A stretch of 64,000 bases of DNA from Brevundimonas sp. GTDB taxonomy: Bacteria; Pseudomonadota; Alphaproteobacteria; Caulobacterales; Caulobacteraceae. The stretch covers positions 1 through 64,000 of the forward strand of contig JAPZRF010000004.1 of the NCBI GenBank assembly GCA_027531145.1, in the 5' to 3' direction. Each line of letters begins with the position of its first letter. Position 1 is the stretch's first letter. The notes under the pieces are model-generated. The model saw only the letters and a list, made by a program, of their open reading frames with translations. It did not search any database and was not told the origin of the DNA. This document shows positions 34,952-43,004 of the stretch, in pieces. The position numbers and the translations under genes were made by a program.

Positions 34952-36402
34952 ACGGGCACCACGTCGAAGGCGATGGTCAGGCGGACGCCTTCAGAGAACG
35001 GCTGGACCCCGTGCCACATGTAGGAGGGAAACAGGGCCAGCAGGCCTCGCTGCGGCTGCACCCAGCGCTCCGCCGGCAGGTCCTGACCCGTGACCACTGG
35101 CGGTCGGCCGAAGCGCAGCCAGCCCTGGCGGTCATCGCGGGCCACCACCGCGGGCAGGTCGATGTAGCAGGCCGAGGAGATCCAGCCGCGCGGGTGGACG
35201 TGGTCGACATGGCTGCCGCCGGCGGTCAGGCGAACGCTCCACAGGCCGGCGAGTCGGTAGTCGCCCGTGTGCCGGCGGCGAAAGGGATCGTCGCCCGGCC
35301 CCGTCATGGCGATATGCCGGCGGATCGGGCCGTCGATGGCGGCGAAGAAGGCGCGCACGGCCGGGTCGGGGTGCGACTCCAGCCGGACGCTGGCCTGCGA
35401 CCCGCCGCGCACCGACTGGTTCAGCGGATGCGCCTCGAAGGCATGAATGCGGCCCAGCGCCGCCGTCAGGTCGTCGAGATAGGCGTCGAGGGAGGCCCAC
35501 CCGGGCGGCGTGTCGAGCGTCTGGGTCGAGACCAGACCCTCGTGGTCATGCAGTTCAGCGTAGCGCGGGTCGCCGCGCAGTCGCCAGATAGTGGTGAGTA
35601 GCGCCAGAGCGTACTGGTCTGTGGGGTCGTCGGCGAGCACCGCGCTGACGGCGATTTCGGCCCTGGCGGCGTCGCCCGTCGCCAGACGCGCCTCGGCGAG
35701 GGCCAGCTGCACCGGACGCTGGTGACCGAGACGGGTGGCGGCGTCTTCCGCCAGTGCCAGCGCTGCAGACGGATCGATCCGCGTGCCGAGGCCGACGCAG
35801 CGGACGGTCAGGGCGGCGTCCAGCGGGCCGCGCCGGCAGGCGGCGAAGGCAGCCTCCAAGTCCCCGGCCGCCTCGTACAGCGCCGCCTCGACGAGGCGCC
35901 GGGTCGGGGCGGTCTCGGGCAGATGATGCGTGGTCGCCCGCGCCGGCGCGAGCTCGCCGCTGCGCATCCAGACCAGCTGGGCCCGCTCCTGCACGGCCGG
36001 CAGATAGTCCGCGCGTCGCCGGATCGCCTCGCCATAGGCCGCGTCGGCCTCATCGAAGCGGTTCTGACCCTGCAGGGTGCGGGCCAGCACCAGCCAGGTC
36101 TCGGGCGCGTCGCCGCCAGCGGCAAGGGCGCGCCGGGCCTCGGCCTCCGCCTCGACATCGCGGCCGAGGTCGCCGAGCAGGGCGGCGAGGTTGTGCCGGC
36201 GCACAGGGCTGTATGGTGAAACCTCAACCGCGCCGCGCAGGATGGGCTCAGCCTCCGCGTCGTGTCCCGCGGCGCGCAGGGCTTCGGCGTGCACCATGAG
36301 CCAGGCAGGGGCGTCCGGCCTGGAAACGGCCTCTCGGGTGAGCCTGAGGGCGGCGGCAGTATCGCCGCGCGCCAGAAGGGCCCGTACCTCCCGGGGCGTC
36401 AT
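34948..36402 (-). CDS. TPR-repeat protein with C-terminal 2-oxoglutarate/Fe(II) oxygenase domain
   Basis: A 484-residue protein. Residues about 1-280 form tetratricopeptide-like helical repeats (for example around 35-140). Residues about 300-484 resemble the putative 2OG-Fe(II) oxygenase family (PF13759 type). Candidate iron ligands are in SHVDHVHPRGW (398-407) and His464 in FPSYMWHGVQPF, with Arg474 in position to bind 2-oxoglutarate. Such proteins may hydroxylate a protein or small molecule, but the target is unknown. The TPR part suggests a protein partner. It overlaps rluC and the HAD gene by 4 bp each, so all three are probably translated together. Confidence 0.78.
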   Translation of the reverse strand: MTPREVRALLARGDTAAALRLTREAVSRPDAPAWLMVHAEALRAAGHDAEAEPILRGAVEVSPYSPVRRHNLAALLGDLGRDVEAEAEARRALAAGGDAPETWLVLARTLQGQNRFDEADAAYGEAIRRRADYLPAVQERAQLVWMRSGELAPARATTHHLPETAPTRRLVEAALYEAAGDLEAAFAACRRGPLDAALTVRCVGLGTRIDPSAALALAEDAATRLGHQRPVQLALAEARLATGDAARAEIAVSAVLADDPTDQYALALLTTIWRLRGDPRYAELHDHEGLVSTQTLDTPPGWASLDAYLDDLTAALGRIHAFEAHPLNQSVRGGSQASVRLESHPDPAVRAFFAAIDGPIRRHIAMTGPGDDPFRRRHTGDYRLAGLWSVRLTAGGSHVDHVHPRGWISSACYIDLPAVVARDDRQGWLRFGRPPVVTGQDLPAERWVQPQRGLLALFPSYMWHGVQPFSEGVRLTIAFDVVPV

Positions 36403-37391
36403 CGCCGGGGCCGCTCGGCGAGAGGGTCGCCCTCGGCCTCGTCGAGGGTGAAGCCGAAGCGGTCGAAGCCGGCCTTCATCTCGGGAGAGATCGGAGCTTC
36501 GACAATCAGCCTGCCGCCGCCCGGATGGTCCAGCTCGATGCGCCGGGCATGCAGCTGCAGCTTCAGCGGCCCCGACAGCTCGGCCGTCTCGGGCGTACCG
36601 TACTTGGGATCGCCGAGGATGGGGTGGCCGATGCCCGCCATGTGGGCGCGCAGCTGGTGGGTGCGGCCGGTGAAAGGACGCAGCGCCATCCAGGCCGCCC
36701 GGTGCGCCGCCCGCGACACCGTTGCATAGGCGGTCTCGGCGCTCTCGGCGCGCGGGTCGCCGGCGTCAGCGAAGCGCATCATCTCGTAGTCATTGACTCC
36801 GGTCTTCCTGAGCGGCTGGTCGATGATGCCCTGCGGCGGCTTCGGATTGCCGGAAACGATGGCCCAGTAGGTCTTCTTCGCCTGCCGTCGGGCGAAGGTG
36901 CCGGCGAGGCGCTTGGCCGCCTCCGGTCCCTTGCCGAGCAGCAGCACCCCGGAGGTGTCGCGGTCGAGCCGGTGCACCAGCCGCGGGCGCGCCAGACCCT
37001 CGCCCCACGCCGACAGCAGGCGGTCGACGTGCTTCGTCGTCTTGGTGCCGCCCTGCACGGCGAGGCCAACCGGCTTGTTGAGGGCGATGACCAGCTCGTC
37101 CTCGTGCAGCACCAGCGACCGGGCGTAGGCAGCATCCCGGTCGCTGAGCTCCGGCGCACTGTGTTCGCCGACCGGCGGGGCCTCCGGCAGAGGGGGGACG
37201 CGGATGGCGGCGCCGGCGGTCAGGCGGGCCTCTGGCTTCACCCGGGCTCCGTCGACCCGGATCTGGCCGGAGCGAGCCAACTTCTGCACCTGGATGTGAC
37301 TCAGCTGCGGCCAGCGCCGCCTGAACCAGCGATCAAGCCGGATGCCATCCTCGGCCCCGGCGACGTACAGGATCTTCACCTCGCGGCTCAT
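36399..37391 (-). CDS. rluC: Ribosomal large subunit pseudouridine synthase, RluC/RluD family
   Basis: About 330 residues: an N-terminal S4 domain (RLDRWFRRRWPQLSHIQVQKL) and a catalytic RluA-family domain with the aspartate motif VHRLDRDTSGVLLL, TGRTHQLRAHMAGIGHPILGD and the LHARRIEL stretch. It is closest to RluC, which makes three pseudouridines in 23S rRNA (955, 2504, 2580 in E. coli). RluD cannot be fully excluded by eye. The ATG at 37391 overlaps the crcB stop by 4 bp (ATGA). Confidence 0.88.
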   Translation of the reverse strand: MSREVKILYVAGAEDGIRLDRWFRRRWPQLSHIQVQKLARSGQIRVDGARVKPEARLTAGAAIRVPPLPEAPPVGEHSAPELSDRDAAYARSLVLHEDELVIALNKPVGLAVQGGTKTTKHVDRLLSAWGEGLARPRLVHRLDRDTSGVLLLGKGPEAAKRLAGTFARRQAKKTYWAIVSGNPKPPQGIIDQPLRKTGVNDYEMMRFADAGDPRAESAETAYATVSRAAHRAAWMALRPFTGRTHQLRAHMAGIGHPILGDPKYGTPETAELSGPLKLQLHARRIELDHPGGGRLIVEAPISPEMKAGFDRFGFTLDEAEGDPLAERPRR

Positions 37392-37783
37392 GCGGGGGCT
37401 CCGAACAGGCGACGGGCCAGCCACAGGCCGGCGAACACGGCGGCTACCGCCAGCAGGGCGGAGCCCGCGACATAGCCGGCGGCCAGCGCCAGTTGACGCC
37501 GCTCAATCAGCAGGGCGGCTTCCAGCGAGAAGGCCGAGAAGGTCGTGAAGCCGCCCAGCAGGCCGACGGCGGCGAACAGCCGGACCGCGTCCTGGCCGCC
37601 GCCGGCGCGCAGGGCCAGCCAGCCGGTCAACAGGCCGATCGCGAGGCCCCCGACGACATTCACGGTGAAGGTAGCCCAGGGCCAGGTTGCGCTGGTCAGC
37701 CAGCGCGCAACGGCGGCCCCGACGCCGTAGCGCATCAGGGCACCGAGAGCCCCACCGCTTGCGACCAGCAGAAGACGTGTCAT
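37388..37783 (-). CDS. crcB: Fluoride ion transporter CrcB/Fluc
   Basis: A 131-residue membrane protein with four hydrophobic helices and the CrcB/Fluc pattern: GGALGALMRYGVG near the N-terminus, WPWATFTVNVVGGLAIGLLTG, and LLGGFTTFSAFSLEA with the phenylalanine-box and TFS motif that line the fluoride pore. It forms dimeric channels exporting fluoride. The ATG at 37783 gives the standard N-terminus. No crcB (fluoride) riboswitch can fit in the 55 bp before the divergent DUF2214 gene. rluC follows with a 4-bp overlap. Confidence 0.92.
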   Translation of the reverse strand: MTRLLLVASGGALGALMRYGVGAAVARWLTSATWPWATFTVNVVGGLAIGLLTGWLALRAGGGQDAVRLFAAVGLLGGFTTFSAFSLEAALLIERRQLALAAGYVAGSALLAVAAVFAGLWLARRLFGAPA

Positions 37784-37838
37784 GATCCGGGCCATACACC
37801 CTGCACGGCTCCGGGCGAAGCGGGGCGGAGAGGACGTC

Positions 37839-38279
37839 ATGCTCGATCTGGCGCTGGCCATCGGTCATCACCTTCTGGTCTTCAGTCTCGCGGCGACCCT
37901 GTTCGGCGAACGCTTGCTGCTGCGCACGGACACACCGGACGTTCGCCGCCTGGCGGGGCTGGACGGCCTTTATGGCGGACTGTCGGTTCTGGTGCTCGCC
38001 GTGGGGCTGGCCCGGGTCGTCTGGGGCGGCAAGGGCTGGGCCTTCTATCAAGGCAATCCGTTCTTCTGGGCCAAGATCGGGACCTTTGTCCTCATCGGCC
38101 TTGCCTCCGTGCCGCCGACGCTCGCGTTCCTTCGCTGGAACCGGGCCCGCCGCAGCAACGATGCCTTTGCCCCCCCGCGCGCCGAACTCGCGGCCGCGCG
38201 GCGCTGGACGCTCGTCGAGCTGGCCCTGCTGGTGGCGCTGATCGGGTTCGCCGCCGCCATGGCGCGCTGGCCGTTCTGA
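37839..38279 (+). CDS. DUF2214 family inner-membrane protein
   Basis: A 146-residue protein with four predicted transmembrane helices. It matches the DUF2214 pattern, with HHLLVFSLAATLFGERLLL, RLAGLDGLYGGLSVLVLAVG and GKGWAFYQGNPFFWAKIG. Its function is unknown. The ATG at 37839 is preceded by GGAGAGGA. It is divergent from crcB, sharing a short promoter region. Confidence 0.8.
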   Translation: MLDLALAIGHHLLVFSLAATLFGERLLLRTDTPDVRRLAGLDGLYGGLSVLVLAVGLARVVWGGKGWAFYQGNPFFWAKIGTFVLIGLASVPPTLAFLRWNRARRSNDAFAPPRAELAAARRWTLVELALLVALIGFAAAMARWPF

Positions 38280-38299
38280 TTGAAACTTCACTTGCCCCT

Positions 38300-38316
38300 C
38301 GCCGCATTTAGCGGCG
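38300..38316 (+). terminator. Short perfect hairpin after the DUF2214 gene
   Basis: CGCCGC-ATTTA-GCGGCG forms a perfect 6-bp stem 20 bp after the stop codon at 38279. No T-tract follows, so termination would be weak or Rho-assisted. It may simply be a mRNA 3'-end structure. Confidence 0.35.
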
Positions 38317-38399
38317 ATAGCTTCGCTCAACGGGCGAACGCGGTGCGGTGAGGCTGCCGTTCGGACTAGACTTGAGCTGGGTAAACCGGGGGCGTGGAC

Positions 38400-39554
38400 A
38401 TGTCCGACGAACAGCAGACGGGAGCCGGAAGCGACCCGGCGGGCATTCCGCCGTCGGCGGGCGCGCCGCCGCCCGGCGCAGCGGACGTTTCGGAGCGCGC
38501 AGCGCCGCCCGCGCGGCCGGTTGATCCGGTCCATCGTGGGCCCGACGGAATCCTGCGTCCCATCCAGGACAGTGAGTACTTCGATACCAACCCGGCCGCC
38601 GAGGCCATGGTTTCTGCCCACATCGACGAGTACTTCAACCAGCCGCTCGATATCTTCCCGTTCTGGGAGACCGGTCGGAAACCCGATCGTTTTCATGTCC
38701 TGTTCGCCCGCCAGATCGAGGAGCGCTTCCCGATCGACGGGGACCTGCGTGCCAACATCCTCGGCTACGGCCGTCGGGTGTTCCGGGCCCTGATGGTCCA
38801 CATCGGGGTCAAGCGCCTGAACCAGGGGCTGGCGCTGATCGCCTTCGCCTTGCTGGCGGCGCTGGGACCGTCGTGGTTCACCAGCTGGGCCGGTTCGCCG
38901 CCGCTCGGTCTCGGCCTGGCCGTCGTGGCCATGGCCACCGTGTTCGGGGTCTGGTGGTCCGTGCAGGCGATCCTGTTCATCCAGTACCGCTTCCGGCTGG
39001 AGAATGACTCCTACGAATTGTCGCGCGAGATCGTGCAGCGGACCCGCGAACTCCAGAACCTGTTCACCTCGGCGCGTGCCATGGCCGACCAGGCCGAGAC
39101 CCAGTTCCAGATGGACGGTAAGGGGTGGGGGCGGCGCGCCCTGTACCTGACCCGCCTGACCATGTGGATCGGTGCACGCATGGAGTACCTCGAGAAGTAC
39201 GTGCAGATGCAGCTTTGGCGGGTCCGGCGGGAACGCTACTGGAGCATATGGGCGTCGCGCTTCCTGACCCCGCTGGTTTTCCTCGTCTGGCTCGGGGCCT
39301 TCCTCGCCTGGCCGGCGGCGGACGGGGCCTGGGCCTTCCGTGGGCTTCAGGCTCTGGCGGTGCTCCTAGCCGTCGTCGTCAGCTGGCTATCCTACGTCCG
39401 CTGGCGCACGCCGACCGAAGCGATCCAGGAGAAGCTGGGGGTCGAGGGCTGGGTGCGCTATGCCTCGCTCGACGTCGACAACGCCGTGGCGGACCAGGTC
39501 CGGCGCGACAAGGAGCGGCTGGTCGAGTACCGGGCCCTGACGCGCGGACGTTAA
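38400..39554 (+). CDS. Conserved hypothetical four-helix membrane protein
   Basis: About 384 residues and not a family I can name. The N-terminal 45 residues are rich in Pro, Ala and Gly. A soluble part (50-135) is followed by two helices (about 141-163 and 168-195), a long charged, probably coiled segment (200-280, RFRLENDSYELSREIVQRTRELQ-like in character), two more helices (about 285-304 and 313-334), and a cytoplasmic tail. ATG 38400 is chosen; a GTG two codons earlier is possible. Its stop TAA lies inside the TTAA-rich region before the lytic transglycosylase gene, whose context suggests cell-envelope or polarity functions. Confidence 0.75.
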   Translation: MSDEQQTGAGSDPAGIPPSAGAPPPGAADVSERAAPPARPVDPVHRGPDGILRPIQDSEYFDTNPAAEAMVSAHIDEYFNQPLDIFPFWETGRKPDRFHVLFARQIEERFPIDGDLRANILGYGRRVFRALMVHIGVKRLNQGLALIAFALLAALGPSWFTSWAGSPPLGLGLAVVAMATVFGVWWSVQAILFIQYRFRLENDSYELSREIVQRTRELQNLFTSARAMADQAETQFQMDGKGWGRRALYLTRLTMWIGARMEYLEKYVQMQLWRVRRERYWSIWASRFLTPLVFLVWLGAFLAWPAADGAWAFRGLQALAVLLAVVVSWLSYVRWRTPTEAIQEKLGVEGWVRYASLDVDNAVADQVRRDKERLVEYRALTRGR

Positions 39555-39588
39555 CGAAACTTAACGAAGTTAGGTTTCTGTTAACCAT
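39551..39588 (+). promoter_or_regulatory. TTAA-rich CtrA-like binding region before the transglycosylase gene
   Basis: Three TTAA(C) half sites occur at 39551, 39561 and 39581. The last is TTAACCAT, a common CtrA half-site in Caulobacter promoters. The first two form a 10-bp direct repeat TTAACGAA, giving TTAA-N6-TTAA rather than the ideal N7. They lie 25-58 bp before the ATG at 39609. Cell-cycle control of the transglycosylase gene is inferred. Confidence 0.4.
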
Positions 39589-39608
39589 AATGCCCGAGCC
39601 TCTTCCGC

Positions 39609-40406
39609 ATGATCACTGGTTCGGTCAATGGTCCGGGCGGCGTGGAGGCGGCGGTACGGCGCGCGGCCGGGGCCACCGGTGTCGACTCCGATTTCCTGAT
39701 TCGCACCGCGCAGCGCGAAAGCAGCATGAACCCGGCGGCCAGGGCCCGCACCTCCAGTGCGGCCGGCCTGTTCCAGTTCATCGAACAGACCTGGCTGGCG
39801 ACGCTCAAGCAGCACGGCCCCAAGCACGGTTACGGGCAGTACGCCGACCTGATCCATCAGGGCGCCGACGGCCGCTGGCGCGTCAGCGGGGCGGCGCGCA
39901 ACGTTATCCTTGATCTTCGGCTAGACCCCCACGCCGCTTCGGTCATGGCCGCGGAGTTTACAGCTCAGAACGCCGCCTATCTGCGGGGGCGCACCGGCCG
40001 TGAGCCGGGCGCGGGCGACCTCTATGCGGCGCATTTTCTGGGCCCCGCCGGCGCAGCGCGGATGATGGACGCCATGCAAAGCCGCCCGGGGGCCAGCGCC
40101 GTCGCCCTGTTTCCGGAGGCCGCGTCTGCGAACCCCGGCATCTTCTACCGCGACGGCCGGCCGATCACGGTCAGCGAGCTCAGCGCCAACCTTGGCCGAC
40201 TGGCGGGCTCGGGGACCCCGGCCGCGGGGGCTGGCGAGGGGCCATCGACAGCCGCACCGACCCTTAGCCCGCAGGACAAGGCCCTGGCCGCGCGGCTTGA
40301 CCGGCACCGTCAGGACCAGGCCCTGCTTGGTCTGCTGGTTGAGCGGGACGGCGAGGGGGCCGGCGACGCCTGGCGCAAGGCTTTCGGAAGCGCTGACCGC
40401 GCGTAG
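39609..40406 (+). CDS. Lytic transglycosylase (SLT-fold) domain protein
   Basis: A 265-residue protein whose first 190 residues form an SLT-type lytic transglycosylase. The catalytic glutamate is Glu37 in RTAQRESSMNP, followed by SAAGLFQFIEQTWLATL and YAAHFLGPAGAARM. It would cleave peptidoglycan between MurNAc and GlcNAc. There is no obvious signal peptide, as seen for flagellum-associated transglycosylases that use other routes. The C-terminal part is low in complexity. TTAA-type sites upstream and DUF2336 neighbours suggest a role in polar or flagellar assembly. Confidence 0.84.
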   Translation: MITGSVNGPGGVEAAVRRAAGATGVDSDFLIRTAQRESSMNPAARARTSSAAGLFQFIEQTWLATLKQHGPKHGYGQYADLIHQGADGRWRVSGAARNVILDLRLDPHAASVMAAEFTAQNAAYLRGRTGREPGAGDLYAAHFLGPAGAARMMDAMQSRPGASAVALFPEAASANPGIFYRDGRPITVSELSANLGRLAGSGTPAAGAGEGPSTAAPTLSPQDKALAARLDRHRQDQALLGLLVERDGEGAGDAWRKAFGSADRA

Positions 40407-40467
40407 TGAACGCGCCGTTAAGGTTGACCGTGTCAGCTTTTGACCTCTCGCTCCAGGACCAGGCCAC

Positions 40468-41604
40468 ATGATCGACTCCCGCCCAAAGCTGAACGTCATG
40501 GAGATCCGCCGTCTGGTCGAGGCGACCGATGAGGATGATCGCGCCACGGCGGCGCACAAGCTGTGCAGGACGATGGTGACGGCCACCCTGACCGCCAAGG
40601 AACGGGAGGCCGCCCAGGATATCCTTCGCCTATTGGCAGCTGACACGGCCGAGATGGTTCGCCGCGCCATGGTTGTGACGCTCAAGAGCTCGCCCCTGCT
40701 CCCCCGGGACGTGGCCCGACGCCTGGCCGCAGATGTGGATACGATCGCTCTGCCGCTGCTTGAGGCCTCTCCTGCCTTCACGGATGAGGATTTGATCGAG
40801 ATCTTGCGGGCCAGCTCGGTCGTCCGACAAATCGCCATCGCCGCCCGTCCGCAAGTGTCGAGCCAGGTGGCCGAGATCATCGCCTTCGAGGGCACCGAGC
40901 CGGTAGTGCGGACCCTGGCGGCAAATGACAACGCCGATATCGCCCCGATCTCGTTGGGGGCCATCCTCGACCGCTTCGGCGGATCGCGCGAGGTGGCCAC
41001 GGCCCTGGCCTATCGAGCGGTCCTGCCGCTGGACATCAGTGAGCGCCTCATCGGCCTGGTCAGCGCCCAGGTTCGCGATCACCTTATCGCCCGCCATGCG
41101 GTGGCCCCGGAGACTATGATCCGGCTCGCCGGCCACGCGGGGGAGCGGGCCACCGTCGATCTTCTCGACCAGGCTCGTACAGCCGGCGACCTGGCCGAGT
41201 TTGCAGCGCGCCTGAATGCGCGAGGCGCGCTCAACGCCTCCCTGTTGCTGCGGGCGCTGGCGACCGGCGTGATGCCGTTTGTCGAGCACGGGCTGGCGGA
41301 ACTGGCGGGGACGCCACACCACCGGGCCTGGCTGATGGTTCATGATGCCGGTCCGCTGGGCCTGCGCGCCCTCTACGATCGCGCCGGCCTCCCGCCGCGT
41401 CTGTTCGCGGCGTTCCGAGCGGGCGTCGACACCTGGCGGGGGCTGCAGGCCGAAGGGGCACCATTTGATCCTGCCACCTTCCAGCAGCGGATGCTTGAGC
41501 GCTTCCTGACGCAGCGGCCGCACGCCTCGCGTGATGATCTCGGTTATCTGATGGAGCGGCTGGATCGCACCGAGCCGGCCTTGACGCGGCGAAGTGCCGC
41601 CTGA
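40468..41604 (+). CDS. DUF2336 domain protein
   Basis: A 378-residue, largely alpha-helical soluble protein of the DUF2336 family, which is widespread in Caulobacterales and other alphaproteobacteria and has no assigned biochemical activity. The first 200 residues resemble HEAT-like helical repeats (IALPLLEASPAFTDEDLIEIL, RQIAIAARPQVSSQVAEII). A second DUF2336 protein is encoded 1.4 kb away on the opposite strand. It follows the transglycosylase gene by 61 bp. Confidence 0.83.
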   Translation: MIDSRPKLNVMEIRRLVEATDEDDRATAAHKLCRTMVTATLTAKEREAAQDILRLLAADTAEMVRRAMVVTLKSSPLLPRDVARRLAADVDTIALPLLEASPAFTDEDLIEILRASSVVRQIAIAARPQVSSQVAEIIAFEGTEPVVRTLAANDNADIAPISLGAILDRFGGSREVATALAYRAVLPLDISERLIGLVSAQVRDHLIARHAVAPETMIRLAGHAGERATVDLLDQARTAGDLAEFAARLNARGALNASLLLRALATGVMPFVEHGLAELAGTPHHRAWLMVHDAGPLGLRALYDRAGLPPRLFAAFRAGVDTWRGLQAEGAPFDPATFQQRMLERFLTQRPHASRDDLGYLMERLDRTEPALTRRSAA

Positions 41605-41636
41605 CGAATCAGGCGCGCTCGCGGGCTACGCCGGCC

Positions 41637-42143
41637 TCAGGCCCATAGTTCAGTGACGCGCCGTTCAAGTTCCTCGACGAGCGCCCGGCCCACCGGATGT
41701 TCGTCGGTCTTGATCTTGTCGCGCACGACCGCCCGGATCGCTTCGACATGAGCGTCGACCAGCGGCATAGGTGCCGCCATACGCTGCTCGGGCCGATCGA
41801 GCATGCGGCAGAGCGAGGCGGCGAGGCGAGTGACCAGCGGATACTGGTAGGTCGAGCCGAGCCCCTTCAGATCGTGGGCGCGGAAGTACAGACATTCCGC
41901 CGTCGTCGACGTATAGCCCTCCGCTTGGATGGCGGCGCGGGCTGCTTCCAGCTTGTCCATCTCGTCCTGCAGCCAGTCGCCGAACTGGGCCGATATGGCC
42001 TGGAGTGCTTCCTCGGCCCGGGCGATCGCGTCTGCGCTGATCCCGCCACCAAGCTTGGCGCGCAGGTCGTTCGGGGGCTGGATTACCTGGACAGGGGAGG
42101 TCACGGACGCGTTCCTTGCAAGATCTGAGTTCGCATCTTGCAT
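41637..42143 (-). CDS. Hpt (histidine phosphotransfer) domain protein
   Basis: About 168 residues with a C-terminal helical Hpt domain. The phospho-accepting histidine is near residue 90 in FRAHDLKGLGSTYQYPL, matching the HxxKG pattern of Hpt proteins. It could relay phosphate between a hybrid kinase and a response regulator; no kinase is encoded alongside. The ATG at 42143 is preferred to a TTG five codons upstream. It lies downstream of nadK on the same strand, 33 bp away. Confidence 0.82.
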   Translation of the reverse strand: MQDANSDLARNASVTSPVQVIQPPNDLRAKLGGGISADAIARAEEALQAISAQFGDWLQDEMDKLEAARAAIQAEGYTSTTAECLYFRAHDLKGLGSTYQYPLVTRLAASLCRMLDRPEQRMAAPMPLVDAHVEAIRAVVRDKIKTDEHPVGRALVEELERRVTELWA

Positions 42144-42176
42144 CAGCGGCCTAAACAAACTGTTTTCGGCTAGGCG

Positions 42177-42947
42177 TCACGCCGTGAATTGCTCGGCCAG
42201 GACCCGCTCCTCGAACGAGCGCCCGGCGTCGAACAGCATGGTCAGGGCGATGTCCCGCCGCTCGTACACCTCGACCGCCTTAACTCCGCGCACCTCGACG
42301 CTGTCGGCCACGGCGCTGACCGGGCGCTTGTCGGCTTCCAGCACCTCGAACCGGACCCGCGCCCGATGCGACAGAAGCGCGCCCCGCCATCGCCGGGGAC
42401 GAAAGGCGCTGATGGGGGTCAGGGCCAGGACCTGCGCATCCAGCGGGATTATCGGGCCGTGGGCAGAAAGATTGTAGGCCGTCGATCCCGCCGGGGTGGC
42501 CAGCATGCAGCCGTCGCAGCTCAGCTCATCGAGGCGGATCTGACCATCAACCAGGATGCGCAACTTGGCGCTCTGGCGAGTCTGGCGCAGCAGCGACACC
42601 TCGTTGATGGCAAGGGCCGAGGTCAAGTCCGCCTCTTCTGACCATGCATCCATCTGCAGCGGATGGATGCACGCGCGGCCGGCGGCGGCGATCCGCTCGG
42701 GCAGACACTCCTCGGCATAGTCGTTCATCAGGAAGCCGACCGATCCGCGGTTCATGCCATAGACCGCGGCGGGCCGGTCGAGGGTGCGGTGAAGGGTTTC
42801 CAGCATGAAGCCGTCGCCACCGAGCGCGACGATGACGTCAGCCTCGGCGACGGGAACCGACGGATAGAGCGACGAAAGGCGTTCGAGCGCCTCGAGGGCC
42901 TCGGGACGGTCGCTGGCGCTGAAGGCGAGGCGGAGGGGCGCGGTCAC
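42177..42947 (-). CDS. nadK: NAD kinase
   Basis: A 256-residue NAD kinase that makes NADP from NAD. It shows the GGDG motif (43-46, [12 protein letters not shown]), [20 protein letters not shown] and [21 protein letters not shown]. The protein is complete and of the usual short alphaproteobacterial length. It lies between an Hpt protein and a DUF2336 protein and is probably co-transcribed with the Hpt gene. Confidence 0.95.
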   Translation of the reverse strand: MTAPLRLAFSASDRPEALEALERLSSLYPSVPVAEADVIVALGGDGFMLETLHRTLDRPAAVYGMNRGSVGFLMNDYAEECLPERIAAAGRACIHPLQMDAWSEEADLTSALAINEVSLLRQTRQSAKLRILVDGQIRLDELSCDGCMLATPAGSTAYNLSAHGPIIPLDAQVLALTPISAFRPRRWRGALLSHRARVRFEVLEADKRPVSAVADSVEVRGVKAVEVYERRDIALTMLFDAGRSFEERVLAEQFTA

Positions 42948-43004
42948 GGAGGCAATCGAGCCGAGGCCGCGCCGACTGTCAAACCTGCAGTCCTGAGCGG
43001 GTCC

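Noticed and set aside
37784..37838. Fluoride riboswitch ahead of crcB
   Set aside because: Only 55 bp separate crcB from the divergent DUF2214 gene, and no fluoride-aptamer pseudoknot pattern is visible.
40411..40430. TTAAGGTTGACC before the first DUF2336 gene as a CtrA site
   Set aside because: No second TTAA lies at the right spacing.
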